From positions 1 to 42,371 of the forward strand of contig JAJDER010000071.1 of NCBI GenBank assembly GCA_029259725.1: 42,371 nucleotides of DNA, in the 5' to 3' direction. The translations under genes and the position numbers were made by a program. Below, in pieces: positions 8,381-17,025 of the stretch. How positions within the stretch are numbered: the first letter of the stretch is position 1; every line of letters begins with the position of its first letter. The notes below the pieces were generated by a model. It did no database searches. It had not been told where the DNA came from and saw only the letters and a list, made by a program, of their open reading frames with translations. The stretch is from Planctomycetota bacterium (GTDB lineage: Bacteria > Planctomycetota > B15-G4).

Positions 8381-10042
8381 ATGCTTCGCGCTCTCCCGGC
8401 CTTGTTCGCCGGCCTGCTGACACCGTTGTTGATGCCGGGGTTGCCGGTGGCCGGCGCGGCGGCTCTCGACGAGCTGTCGCTGGCAGGCGACTTCTCGGTG
8501 GAACTCACCGCCGCCTGGGAGCCGCTGACCGACACGGTCTACAAGTTCGAGCAGACGTATCCTCTGCTGCGCGACCTCACGCCCGCCGAACCCGCGGCGA
8601 GCCACACGGCTGACGCCTTCCGGCCGTTTCTTCCTCCCGGTCCCGTGGAGGTCGGCCAGACCTGGCCGTTCGATGCGCGCGCCGCGCTGCCGTTCCTGCG
8701 CCAGTTCCATTCCGGCGTCACTCATCGCATGCACCACGGGCATGCGTCGGGCATGGCGGCCCCGGGAGCGTGGGCCGTGTTGCGAGCCAGCGGTCCGCGC
8801 TTCGCCGAGGTCTTGTTGCGCGTGCACGCCGACTTCCTGATCGATGGCAGCGGCGCGCCGGAGACTTCCAGCTGGCTCACGCCGGCACAGTTCGCCGGGC
8901 GCATGCTCATCGATCGCGAGCAGGGAACGGTGGTCTCCTTCGAGTTGGCGCTGCCGGACAGCAGTGCCAACGTCGACCTGAACATGTCAGACGGGTCGGG
9001 CTTCTCCGCCGACATCGGTCGCTTTCCACGCATGGAGCTGAGCGGTGGGTCGCGACACGAGTCGAGCGCGCAACCCGTGACCGACGAGCGGCTTGGCTTC
9101 ACCGGGTCGGTCTCCGTGACCGACGCGCGTACGGCGCTGCGCCGGGAGTTCTATCCCTTCGCCAGCATCGATTGGCTGGAACTCGGTGAGGCCTTGAGGG
9201 TCTCGAAGGAGACCGACAAGCCGCTGCACGTCATCGCTCTGTTCGGGAGTCTCTCCGATGAGTCGTGCTGAGGGACGGGCAAGTCCCTCCGTGCGAGGGT
9301 CCTCAACGACCACCAGGTGCTCGCGCTGCTCGGCGAGCGCTACGTGAACTGCTGGGTGTTGGCGAAGGACCTCGACCGGATCGCCGCCGGCACCGACGAC
9401 CCCGAGCTGAAGCGCCTGTGCCGGCAGGTGAAGGACAACTACGGCTATCCCGTCGACAGCGTGCTGCTCTCACCGGGACTGGAAGTCCTGGGACACAAGA
9501 ACGCCAACGAGTCCCTGTTCGAGGGCCCCTCCGACTACGTGGCCTTCTTGAGGCGCGGGCTGGGCGAGGAGGTCCCGGATCCGCAACACCAACACGGCCC
9601 GGGGCTGACCGGTGGGGGGCATGACCACGACGGTGGCGCCGGCGCGGGTTCGCTGCCCGACGCTCCGCCGGGCCTCGTGCTGGATGCGGACACGCAATCG
9701 GGCAGCTTGCTCGACGTCTTCGAGACGACGGTGCCGGGTCACATGAGGTTTCGCATGTTCGAGATCGACACGACCGCCTTCCCGAACGGCGGGACGCTCG
9801 AGATCGTGGTCTCGGTCGGCACCTCACAGGCCGTCGGCACGTTCGAACTCATGCGGTCGACCGGTGAGATGGCGCTCACGCCGGTGGCGCAGGCGGTCGA
9901 TGTGCAGCCGGGTACCACGGCGACGATCGTGTACTCGTTCAGCGCGGGCACGCGCTTCGTGTTCGGCGCGCGCGGGGCCGCCGGGCAGGACGAGGGGCTG
10001 CACAATGCGTTCCACGCTGAGTTGAGTATGGGCGAGCGCTAG
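8381..10042 (+). CDS. Secreted thioredoxin-like selenoprotein (Cys-Sec active site, UGA at 9269)
   Basis: Two open stretches (to 9268 and from 9272) lie in the same frame and are separated only by a TGA. Read through, they give one product of 553 residues with Sec297 directly after Cys296 (SDESC-U-GTGKSLR). The context is thioredoxin-like: KPLHVIALFG before the site and a helix plus the strand YVNCWVLAKDL after it. A signal peptide (MLRALPALFAG to about residue 28) places the protein outside the cytoplasm. A His-rich linker (QHQHGPG...GHDHDGG) lies at about 401-418 and may bind metal. A beta-rich domain fills about 430-553. A hairpin with SECIS-like geometry follows the UGA. The ATG at 8381 has GGAGG 7 nt upstream. 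The likely role is periplasmic or surface thiol/peroxide redox chemistry. A nonsense mutation is the alternative, but codon use and conserved-looking sequence continue undisturbed for 257 codons. Confidence 0.82.
9269..9299 (+). promoter_or_regulatory. Sec UGA codon and bacterial SECIS-like hairpin
   Basis: After the UGA at 9269-9271 a 5-bp stem CCCUC/GAGGG (9285-9289 with 9295-9299) closes a five-base loop CGUGC (9290-9294). The loop begins 19 nt after the UGA and has a G in its first two positions, fitting the bacterial SECIS rules. A competing 7-bp stem GAGGGAC/GUCCCUC (9270-9276 with 9283-9289) with loop GGGCAA starts inside the UGA itself. The two are mutually exclusive and could form a switch. 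Confidence 0.6.
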
Positions 10043-10171
10043 CGGTCTTCCCAGCGCAAGGGGAAGCAGGGTCCGTTCCGTGCCGATCCGGAACCATGGG
10101 TCCGCCGCGGGCGCACGCGACGCCTCGCGGCGCCCGAGGGCGCACGCCACACCGAGGTCCGAGAACAGGCG

Positions 10172-10177
10172 TAGACT
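10172..10177 (+). promoter_or_regulatory. Candidate -10 (TAGACT) of the Cys-rich secreted protein gene
   Basis: TAGACT lies 68 nt upstream of the ATG at 10246 in the gap after the selenoprotein gene. The same hexamer precedes the minus-strand genes starting at 18378 and 30455. No -35 box is evident. Confidence 0.3.
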
Positions 10178-10245
10178 CGGTGACTTGCCCCCAGGAAGCG
10201 ACCGACGCCGGGGGCCGGAAACAGTCGTTCAAGGAGGCAGGGCAG

Positions 10246-11517
10246 ATGAACATCGCCACGCATCGGCAGGACTCCGTAGCCACCCGACGGCTGCTCGTCG
10301 TCGCGATCCTCGCCGCGCTGCTCCTGGCCGTCGCGACGCCGACCACCTCGGCGCAGTGCTTCGGGCCGGACAACCTGGAGTTGGGCACGTGTTGCGGACC
10401 CGTGCTGCCGAACCTGCCCGTGTTCCCGGGCGCGCAGATGTTGTCGCTCGGCGTCTGCTGGAACAGCTGCGTCCTCGCCGGCACGCAAGGCCTGCTGGTC
10501 GAGTGGACGCCGCCCGCGCAGGTGTTCTGCGGCGAGTACATCAGCCAGTTCACGGCGAGCGATCCGCTCACCGGCGCCCCGGTCCTGTCGGGACTGCTGA
10601 CGCTCGACTACACGCGCACCTGGATCGAGGACGATGCCTTCGGGCTGCCCTTGCAGGTCTGGCGCTTCACGGTCAAGGCGGACCTCTCGTCGGTGGTCGG
10701 AGGTTTCTTCACGCCGTGCACCGTGCCGAGCTGCCTGCCCCCGATCGGCACCCAGCCGACGGCCTTCTACTACGGCTACGTCGACTACGCGAGCTGCAGC
10801 ACCGCAGCCGGATCCTGGCAGAACGCGCTCGTGCTCTACCACGCCTGCGACCGGTTCATCCACACGCCGGGCCTCTCCAGTCGCCCGGGCAGCTTCCACC
10901 CCGACGGCTCGTACGCGATCGTGGCGCCGCACACCCCGACGCAGGTCTTCGTGCCGTCGGACGTGATGGCCTCGTCCGGCTCGCTCATCGCCGAGGGCAC
11001 GCGCAACGTGACGCCGACGAGTTTCTGCGTCGCCGAGGACCGCGTCACCGGCGGCTCGATCACCAAGCTCGCCGCCGGCTGCATCTGCTCGCTCTCGCCG
11101 ACACCGAAGCACCAGACCTTCCGCGACTTCAAGGGCGCGACGCTCTGCAGCACCGGCATCCCGGGCAGCTGGGCGTCCCTCTTCGTGCTGTTCCCGACCC
11201 TGCCGTGGGTGCACCTGGTCGGGAGCAGCATCGGCAGCTGGACCGGACCGTTCGAGTACCCGGGCACCGAGCGCGTGTGGGCCGAGGAGGGCCTGTTCGT
11301 GATCTCGGACGCCTGCTCGGGGGACTTCGTCGAGATCAAGTACGGCGCCTCGACCCGTGGGGGGTTCCCGATCATCCCGCTCGGCGGGGCGCTGACCTCC
11401 ACCGAACTGACCGACCTCGTGGACAACTACTCCGCGCCGCTCAGCGGGCCCTTCCCCTCACCGGCGTTCGGCAGCGTGATGCCGACGGATCATCTGATCT
11501 ACGTGAACCACGACTAG
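10246..11517 (+). CDS. Secreted cysteine-rich protein of unknown function
   Basis: The 423-residue protein has a long n-region and a signal peptide ending near TTSA|Q (residues 1-38). The mature part is rich in Cys, with pairs such as CC in LGTCCGP, CWNSC, CTVPSC and GCICS, so it is probably folded with disulphides outside the cytoplasm. Aromatic-rich strands (TRTWIEDDAFG, QVWRFTVKADL, PTAFYYGYVDY) alternate with turns, suggesting an all-beta structure. I do not recognise a catalytic motif or a known family. The ATG is chosen because AAGGAGG lies 8 nt upstream. It lacks the shared C-terminal module. The neighbouring selenoprotein might act on its thiols, but co-orientation is the only support for that. 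Confidence 0.6.
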   Translation: MNIATHRQDSVATRRLLVVAILAALLLAVATPTTSAQCFGPDNLELGTCCGPVLPNLPVFPGAQMLSLGVCWNSCVLAGTQGLLVEWTPPAQVFCGEYISQFTASDPLTGAPVLSGLLTLDYTRTWIEDDAFGLPLQVWRFTVKADLSSVVGGFFTPCTVPSCLPPIGTQPTAFYYGYVDYASCSTAAGSWQNALVLYHACDRFIHTPGLSSRPGSFHPDGSYAIVAPHTPTQVFVPSDVMASSGSLIAEGTRNVTPTSFCVAEDRVTGGSITKLAAGCICSLSPTPKHQTFRDFKGATLCSTGIPGSWASLFVLFPTLPWVHLVGSSIGSWTGPFEYPGTERVWAEEGLFVISDACSGDFVEIKYGASTRGGFPIIPLGGALTSTELTDLVDNYSAPLSGPFPSPAFGSVMPTDHLIYVNHD

Positions 11518-11537
11518 CGGAGCGGGACCGCGGCGGA

Positions 11538-11975
11538 TCAGGTCAGCACGCCCCGGCTCTTCAGGGCCCGCGAGTAGAAGACCAGCGCGAGGCTGATGCC
11601 GAAGATCACGACCGTGAAGATCGTGCCCGTGGTACCCATGATCTCCGCGCCGTTGGCGAAGCCGAAGTTGTGCACGGCCGTGAGAGTCATCGCGAGGAAC
11701 GAGAGCAGCAGGACCGTCGCGGCGAGTCCCTTGCGCAAGAGCAGTAGCAGCGCGCCGATCAGACCGCCCCAGACGGCGAGGGCCCACAACCCGATCAGCC
11801 AGGTGGGGAAGCCGTAGAAGAACTCGAGCTGCTCGGGCGTGAAGCTCTCCATGTAGGCCTCGTTCTTCGTCATCGTCATGACGAAGTCCATCGCGCCCAT
11901 CGCGTTCCACAAGAGCGCCAGCACTCCGACGATCCACAGGTGCACGGGCGTGCGCTCGGCAGTCGAGTCCGACAT
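11538..11975 (-). CDS. Small four-helix membrane protein
   Basis: The 145-residue protein has four hydrophobic segments: WIVGVLALLWNAMGAMDFV, TWLIGLWALAVWGGLIGAL, AATVLLLSFLAMTLTAV and FTVVIFGISLALVFYSRAL. A conserved-looking loop after helix 1 (NEAYMESFTPEQLEFFYGFP) recalls a family of unassigned bacterial inner-membrane proteins sometimes mislabelled as sugar transporters. The ATG at 11975 has GGAG 7 nt upstream; the longer frame adds only an Arg/Pro-rich lead-in. The function is unknown. It is convergent with the Cys-rich protein gene and divergent from the C25 protease gene. Confidence 0.6.
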   Translation of the reverse strand: MSDSTAERTPVHLWIVGVLALLWNAMGAMDFVMTMTKNEAYMESFTPEQLEFFYGFPTWLIGLWALAVWGGLIGALLLLLRKGLAATVLLLSFLAMTLTAVHNFGFANGAEIMGTTGTIFTVVIFGISLALVFYSRALKSRGVLT

Positions 11976-12331
11976 GGTCTGCTCCGGTCGAGGAGTGGCG
12001 AGTGTGCGGGGCGGCTGCCCACCGCGTCCCGACCGCACTCCCGCTGGTGAATCGCGCCGAAACTACCATGGGCTGCCGGCCGGATCGAGCGCTGACGGCT
12101 CGCGCTCGGCGCTTGCGGGCTTCACCTCGTGGCTCGCGGTCGTCTCCTGATCACGTCCGCGTGGAGCGGGTCTCCACCAGCTCGAACGCATGGGCGCCCC
12201 GGGCCAGACGAGGGCCCCAGGCTACGGAAAACCGACCGGATCGGAGACGCTCGGCGACCGATCCCGATTCAACTCCTCGGTGCCGCACAGGACGGCCCTG
12301 CCCTCTGGTCCTTCGCCGGGAAGTCGCTCTC
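11976..12331. other. 356-bp divergent intergenic region
   Basis: The region separates the small membrane protein from the C25 protease. Open frames cross it but their translations are Arg/Ser/Pro-rich and resemble nothing. A minus-strand TAGTTT near 12061 could be a -10 for the membrane protein gene. I see no other recognisable signal. Confidence 0.35.
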
Positions 12332-14815
12332 ATGACCCGACCGCATGTCCCACACGTCTTCGGTTTGCTCGCTGTCCTCGCGGCCCTGGTCCTGGCCGCC
12401 CCGATCGCCGCCCAGGCCACCGGCCCGACCTGGGTCCCGGTGACCTTCGGTTCGCCGCCGGGGACGCCGGCCGAGGTGTTCGCCTCGCCCGACTCGAACG
12501 CGCAGGAGACCTGGGTCGAGGTCATCATCCACGGGTTCTGGCGCGAGGACGTGCTCGGTGGTGACGGGGTCACCTACCAGCGCATCCGCGTGCCGGGGCT
12601 GCAGTCGATCGGGCAGGTCGGCGCGCCGGAGCTGCCGGCCGTGCGCGTGAACGTGGCCGTGCCGACCGATGCCGGTCAGGCGTCGCTCGGCGGTGTCGAC
12701 ATCCTGCAGGAGCTGACCTACGAGGCGATCCGGGTCTACCCGACGCCCGTGCCCGGCGAGGACGAGGAGTTCGATCCCACCGAGGACCCCGGGCCCGGTG
12801 ACCCGAACGGGACGGGCGAGGCCTTCGCCGTCGACGCCGGGATCTACGGCGGCGCGGGTCCGTGGCCGAACGCGCAGGCCGCCGAGGACCCGCTGACCGA
12901 GGTCTTCTACGGCGCCTTCGAGGGCGTGACCTGCGAGGTCTACCCGATCACCTTCGATCCCGCGGTCGACGAGCTGACGGTGCTCGCGCACGCGAAGTAC
13001 TACTACGCGCACGGCGGTGGGAACCTGAGCCCGATCCCGATCAGCAAGCAGAAGGACAAGCTCGCGCTGGCCACCTTCGTGAACTGGGCAGCGGTGGCCA
13101 ACGTCGGCTGGAACCTGCAGTTCCTCTCGTACCACTCGCGCTACGCGATCCTAATGGACGCCGGGTTCGACGCGGCCATGCACCCGTTCATCCAGCACAA
13201 GAAGACGCTCGGCTTCGACGTCTCGGTGATCCACACGCAGGTCGGCCAGACGCTCGGGGACATGTTGGGGAACGTCCGCGACTGGTATCTCGCCGGCGAC
13301 CCGGCCGAGGATCACTACCTGCTGCTCATCGGCGACACGAACCGGATCCCGCTCGGGATCTACACCTGGCCCGACAACGGCGCGCAGATCCCCACCGATG
13401 ACCTCTTCGCGTCGCCGGCGGACGGCGACTTCCACAAGGAAGTCTTCGTCGGGCGCCTGTCGATCGACAACGAGTCGGACCTGATCAACCAGACTCAGAA
13501 GATCATCACCTACGAGACCGCGCCCGTGCCCGGTGGACGCTACGACCGCGCGCTGCTGGTCGCCCACAAGGAAGGCGCGCCCGGGAAGTACGAGGAGGCT
13601 CACGAGAGCGTGCGCAACGCGTTCTACACGCACCCGCCGCAGTTCGTGACCAAGTACGGCTCGGGTCTCGGTCCCAGCGACTTCCAGGTGTCCTTCGAGA
13701 TCGAGCAGGGCACCGGCGTGGTCGCGTATCGCGGGCACGGCTCGACGAACGCCTGGACCGGCTGGAACGCGTTCGGCGAGAGCTACCACAAGAACGACGT
13801 CATCGCCCTGGGCAACAACGTGCATCCCGTCGTCTGGGCCGTGACCTGCACCAACGGCAACCTCGGGACGAGTTCGGGCGGCTCCACCGACTGCGTCGCC
13901 GAGGCCTGGATGGAGATGGCGGGTGCGGCGGGAGTCGCCAGCTACGCGGCCACGGTCACGACGTCCACCGGCGTGAACCACGAGCTCGATCGCCGGCTGT
14001 TCGAGGCGGTGTATCGCGGCGGCCTCATCGTGCACGGCCAGGCCCTCGCCTACGCCGAGCAGCACCTGGAGAACATCTGGCCGGGTCACAAGAACCAGTG
14101 GGCGTACCTGCTGCTGGGAGACCCGTCGATGAAGATCCGCCGCGACGTTCCGGCGCTCTTGTCGATCACGGTGCAGGACAGCATCCAGCCCGGTGGGGGG
14201 GGCGCGGACCAGATCGTCTTCGGTGTCATGAGCAGCGCCGAGCCCGTCGCCGGCGCGCTGGTCTCGCTCTACAAGCCGTCGCTGGACCCGAGCCAGCCCG
14301 ACGAGGTCCTCGTCAACGCCTACACCGACGAGCAGGGCGATGCGACGCTCGGCGTGTCCCTGCTCACGCCGGGGCCGATGTCCTGGAGCGTGCAGGACGA
14401 CGACGGCAACGTCGAGATCGGGGAGATCGAAGTGGAGCTGGGATCCGCGTGGGCCACCCTCGGCACCAGCGTGCCCGGGACCCACGGGCCCCTGTCGCTG
14501 GTGGGGGTGGGCACCCTGCAACCGGGAACCTACGTCACGTCGATCCTGAGCAACGCGCTCGAGAACAGCGTCGCCACGCTGGTGCTGGGATTCAGTCAGA
14601 TCAACGCGCCGTTCAAGGGAGGCATCTGGGTGCCGGCGATCGACGTGCTCGTGCCCGGCATCCCCACCGGCCCGAACGGCGTGATCAACCTGCCGACCAC
14701 CTGGCCGGCCGGCTTCCCGCCGGGCTTCAGCTTCTACGAGCAGTACTGGATGGCCGACCCCGCGGCGGTGAAGGGCGTGGCGTCCAGCAACGCGATCCGG
14801 GGGACGACGCCCTGA
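12332..14815 (+). CDS. Gingipain-like cysteine protease (peptidase family C25) with shared C-terminal module
   Basis: The protein has 827 residues. A signal peptide (about 1-29) is followed by a C25 propeptide-like region whose sequence GAPELPAVRVNVAVP is characteristic. The caspase-like catalytic domain spans about 265-600, with H469 in VAYRGHGSTNAW and nucleophile C506 in AVTCTNGN; the 37-residue spacing fits family C25. GDPSMKIRR closes the domain. An Ig-like domain (about 605-700) with acidic turns follows, then the shared module (about 704-827; NAPFKGGIWVP, YEQYWMADP, SNAIRGTTP). In Bacteroidota such proteases leave the cell through type IX secretion guided by a different C-terminal domain. 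Here the shared module occupies that position. The likely role is extracellular protein degradation or maturation of other surface proteins. Confidence 0.85.
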   Translation: MTRPHVPHVFGLLAVLAALVLAAPIAAQATGPTWVPVTFGSPPGTPAEVFASPDSNAQETWVEVIIHGFWREDVLGGDGVTYQRIRVPGLQSIGQVGAPELPAVRVNVAVPTDAGQASLGGVDILQELTYEAIRVYPTPVPGEDEEFDPTEDPGPGDPNGTGEAFAVDAGIYGGAGPWPNAQAAEDPLTEVFYGAFEGVTCEVYPITFDPAVDELTVLAHAKYYYAHGGGNLSPIPISKQKDKLALATFVNWAAVANVGWNLQFLSYHSRYAILMDAGFDAAMHPFIQHKKTLGFDVSVIHTQVGQTLGDMLGNVRDWYLAGDPAEDHYLLLIGDTNRIPLGIYTWPDNGAQIPTDDLFASPADGDFHKEVFVGRLSIDNESDLINQTQKIITYETAPVPGGRYDRALLVAHKEGAPGKYEEAHESVRNAFYTHPPQFVTKYGSGLGPSDFQVSFEIEQGTGVVAYRGHGSTNAWTGWNAFGESYHKNDVIALGNNVHPVVWAVTCTNGNLGTSSGGSTDCVAEAWMEMAGAAGVASYAATVTTSTGVNHELDRRLFEAVYRGGLIVHGQALAYAEQHLENIWPGHKNQWAYLLLGDPSMKIRRDVPALLSITVQDSIQPGGGGADQIVFGVMSSAEPVAGALVSLYKPSLDPSQPDEVLVNAYTDEQGDATLGVSLLTPGPMSWSVQDDDGNVEIGEIEVELGSAWATLGTSVPGTHGPLSLVGVGTLQPGTYVTSILSNALENSVATLVLGFSQINAPFKGGIWVPAIDVLVPGIPTGPNGVINLPTTWPAGFPPGFSFYEQYWMADPAAVKGVASSNAIRGTTP

Positions 14816-14886
14816 AGGCTGGGCGCTCGCGGGCACGCCCGATTCGCGGACCCGCATGCCGTGCAGGGCGTCCCGTGCGCGCGTGA

Positions 14887-14892
14887 TACGGT
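14887..14892 (+). promoter_or_regulatory. Extended -10 (TGaTACGGT) next to the DUF1801 start
   Basis: The hexamer TACGGT with an upstream TG ends 7 nt before the ATG at 14900. A transcription start 7 nt past the hexamer would leave a leader of about one nucleotide. No Shine-Dalgarno is needed in that case, though GGGG is present. Confidence 0.45.
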
Positions 14893-14899
14893 GGGGCAC

Positions 14900-15406
14900 A
14901 TGGCTACCAAGACGACCACCGTCACCGAGTTCCTGGCCGCGCTCCCCGAGGATCGACGCCGCGCGATCAAGGCGCTCCGCACCGCGATCCGCAGCAACAT
15001 CGACAAGCCGTTCAAGGAGTCCGTGCAGGGCGGCATGTTGTCCTGGTCCCTGCCGCACTCGGTCTATCCCGACGGCTACCACTGCAACCCCGAGCAGCCG
15101 CTCCCGTTCGTGAGCGTGGCCTCGCAGAAGCACCACATCGGCCTCTACCTCTTCTGCGTGTACTCGCTGCCGGATGGGCCGGAGCGCTTCAGCAAGGAGT
15201 GGCTCGCCTCCGGCAAGACGCTGGACATGGGCAAGTCCTGCGTGCGGATCAAGAGGCTCGAGGACGTCCCGCTGGACGTGGTCGGTCGCGCGATCAAGCG
15301 CATCACGGCGAAGAAGTTCGTCGCGGCCTACGAGGCCGCCCTGCCCGCCTCGGCGAAGCAGAAGATCGCTCGGCGGAAGGCCGCGCGCGCCGGGTCGGCG
15401 GGGTAG
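14900..15406 (+). CDS. DUF1801 (YdhG-like) protein
   Basis: The 168-residue protein has the DUF1801 layout. It starts with VTEFLAALPEDRRRAIKALR, an N-terminal helix describing a 'units' count typical of the family. It continues with KPFKESVQGGMLSWSLP, a strand HHIGLYLFCVYS and MGKSCVRIKRLEDVPLDVVG, and ends in a basic helix (KQKIARRKAAR). Members are cytoplasmic and widespread in bacteria; their biochemical role is not settled. The ATG at 14900 is used because the upstream 13 codons cover the -10-like element and the frame before it is not conserved. It is convergent with the CDGSH gene. Confidence 0.75.
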   Translation: MATKTTTVTEFLAALPEDRRRAIKALRTAIRSNIDKPFKESVQGGMLSWSLPHSVYPDGYHCNPEQPLPFVSVASQKHHIGLYLFCVYSLPDGPERFSKEWLASGKTLDMGKSCVRIKRLEDVPLDVVGRAIKRITAKKFVAAYEAALPASAKQKIARRKAARAGSAG

Positions 15407-15459
15407 CGGGGTCGCCGGGTCGGGGGCGCTACTCGCGCCGGTTCGCCGCCCGCCGAGTG

Positions 15460-15477
15460 GCGCCTGGGCTCAGGCGC
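15460..15477. terminator. Hairpin between convergent genes
   Basis: GCGCCTG-GGCT-CAGGCGC forms a perfect 7-bp GC-rich stem with a 4-base loop. It overlaps the stop codon of the CDGSH gene and lies 53 nt past the stop of the DUF1801 gene. No T-run follows on either strand, so it may act as an RNA-stabilising end or weak bidirectional terminator. Confidence 0.4.
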
Positions 15478-15700
15478 GCTGGTGCGATCCGTCACACAGC
15501 GGCGCGTTGCCGGACCGGCCACACTGGCACACGGCGACCTGGCTGTCCGCTTCGGCCTTGAACAAGGCCGGGGTCCTGGCGCTGCCCGTGCGGCCGTGGC
15601 TGCCGTCGCAGTACGGCTTGTTGGCCGACTCGCCGCACGCGCACAGTCGATGGGTTCCTTCCGGGATCGTGCCGACCCAGGGACGCGGTTCGTAGGCCAT
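15470..15700 (-). CDS. Double CDGSH iron-sulphur protein
   Basis: The 76-residue protein consists of two complete CDGSH [2Fe-2S] motifs. The first has C20, C22, C31 and H35 (ending YCDGSH); the second has C58, C60, C69 and H73 (ending LCDGSH). Both follow C-x-C-x8-C-x3-H. Tandem motifs in one short chain are the bacterial MiNT type, in which the labile clusters serve redox or cluster-transfer roles in the cytoplasm. No membrane segment is present. The ATG at 15700 has GAGGAA 8 nt upstream, and the longer frame adds only 15 unconserved residues. Confidence 0.9.
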   Translation of the reverse strand: MAYEPRPWVGTIPEGTHRLCACGESANKPYCDGSHGRTGSARTPALFKAEADSQVAVCQCGRSGNAPLCDGSHQRA

Positions 15701-15782
15701 GGGGTGTTCCTCGCGAGGGATGTCCCGCGATTGTGCGGCATCCACTCGCGCAAGAGAAGCTCGCCCGCTGTGACGCGCGCCC

Positions 15783-16973
15783 TCAGTCGGCCGAGCCGCC
15801 CATCAACGGTTCGTCGAGAGCGCGGATGCTCGCGGTCGGGAGGCCGGCCGGCCAGTCCTGCTTCGCGAGGGACAGGGCGCGGATCGCGACGCCGAGGTGC
15901 TTCGCCTTCGTCTCCCGGTAGAACCGGGCGGCCTTCCCACCGAGCTTCGGTCGCCCGTGCAGGGGCTTGTCGGAGACGCAGAGCAGCGTGGCGTTGGGGA
16001 TGCGATAGCGGAACCCGTTCGCGGCGACCGTTGCCGACTCCATGTCGATCGCGACGCTGCGGCTGACCTGCAGATCGTCGCGCGTGCGGTTCAGCGCCAG
16101 TTCCCAGTTGCGGTCGGCCGTCGTGTAGACCGTCCCGAGCCGGTAGTCCAGCCGCTCTTCCTCGAGGGCCTTCGACAAGTACGTGTTGAGCAGGAAGCTC
16201 GGCGCGATCGGCACGCCCAGCGGCAGGAGCTCGTCGAGCACGCGGTCGGCCCGCATGTAGCCCGAGGCGAGCACGTAGTCCCCGATCTCCTGGTGGTTCC
16301 GGATCCCCCCGCAATGCCCGACCATGAGCATCGCGTCCGGGCGCAGGACGGCGAGGTGGTCGGTGAAGTTCTTGGCGTTCGAGGGCCCGACGCCGATGTT
16401 GACGATGCTGACCCCGAGGTTGTCGTCCTGCACGTGATGGTGCGCCGGCATCTGCACGCTGCCCCCGGGGCGCACGCAGTCGGGGAACTCCTCGACGAAC
16501 GCGTTCATGTGCATCGCGTAGTTCGTCAGCAGGACGTAGCGCTGGAAGTCGGCCGCCCGCGTCCCGGTGTAGTGCTCCAGTCGTTCGATCGACAGCTCGA
16601 TGCGTTCGGGCGCGAAGAGGAAGAGCTTCTTCTGCGTCAGGTCCCAGTCGTGCTCGTCGAGGCGCTCGAGGAGCGAGACGTCGTCGAGTGCGACGAGCGG
16701 ACGTGAGGCCTCGATGCGGATCGTGGCACCCTTGGTCACCAGCCCCTTCAGCTCGCGGAAGAGATACCAGCGGAACGAGGACGGCCGCGCGACCTCTCCC
16801 GAGATCTCCGGGTTGTGGCTCGACCAGGAGCGCACGACGGTGAGGCGCGGATAGTGGCCGGCCGCGTAGATCTCGTTCATGCGCGAGAGCGCCGACTCGA
16901 TGCGCTCGGCGAGCGCCCTGTCGCTGTCGCCGTCCAGGCTCCGGATCTCGAGGGGTTGCGTCACGCCGTCCAC
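15783..16973 (-). CDS. amn: AMP nucleosidase
   Basis: The enzyme hydrolyses AMP to adenine and ribose 5-phosphate in purine turnover. The 396-residue chain has the Amn N-terminal domain (to about 170) and a C-terminal nucleoside-phosphorylase fold. Signature stretches are VSIVNIGVGPSNAKNFTDHL, MLMVGHCGGIRNHQEIGDYV, AIDMESATVAANGF with the ribose-contacting Glu, and LLCVSDKPLHG. It is shorter than E. coli Amn (484 residues), mostly at the N-terminus. A GTG at 16973 with GAGG about 8 nt upstream is the likely start; the upstream ATG at 17033 would overlap the divergent gene. A second GTG three codons in is also possible. Confidence 0.9.
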   Translation of the reverse strand: MDGVTQPLEIRSLDGDSDRALAERIESALSRMNEIYAAGHYPRLTVVRSWSSHNPEISGEVARPSSFRWYLFRELKGLVTKGATIRIEASRPLVALDDVSLLERLDEHDWDLTQKKLFLFAPERIELSIERLEHYTGTRAADFQRYVLLTNYAMHMNAFVEEFPDCVRPGGSVQMPAHHHVQDDNLGVSIVNIGVGPSNAKNFTDHLAVLRPDAMLMVGHCGGIRNHQEIGDYVLASGYMRADRVLDELLPLGVPIAPSFLLNTYLSKALEEERLDYRLGTVYTTADRNWELALNRTRDDLQVSRSVAIDMESATVAANGFRYRIPNATLLCVSDKPLHGRPKLGGKAARFYRETKAKHLGVAIRALSLAKQDWPAGLPTASIRALDEPLMGGSAD

Positions 16974-16991
16974 TGTAGGGCCTCGCGCCAG

Positions 16992-17017
16992 GCGGGTGCT
17001 ACGGTGGTTCCACCCGC
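16992..17017. promoter_or_regulatory. Inverted repeat in the amn / YkgJ-like divergent promoter
   Basis: GCGGGTG (16992-16998) and CACCCGC (17011-17017) are exact complements separated by 12 nt. Nested within is GGTGGTTCCACC (17003-17014). The repeat encloses an extended -10-like TGcTACGGT ending at 17005, 20 nt upstream of the ATG at 17026. It may be an operator for both genes; chance is possible at this GC content. Confidence 0.4.
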
Positions 17018-17025
17018 GAGATCCC

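Noticed and set aside
9269..9271. TGA as a true stop or nonsense mutation
   Set aside because: Not fully excluded, but the same frame continues with typical codon use and thioredoxin-like sequence, and a SECIS-like hairpin follows; selenocysteine is the simpler reading.
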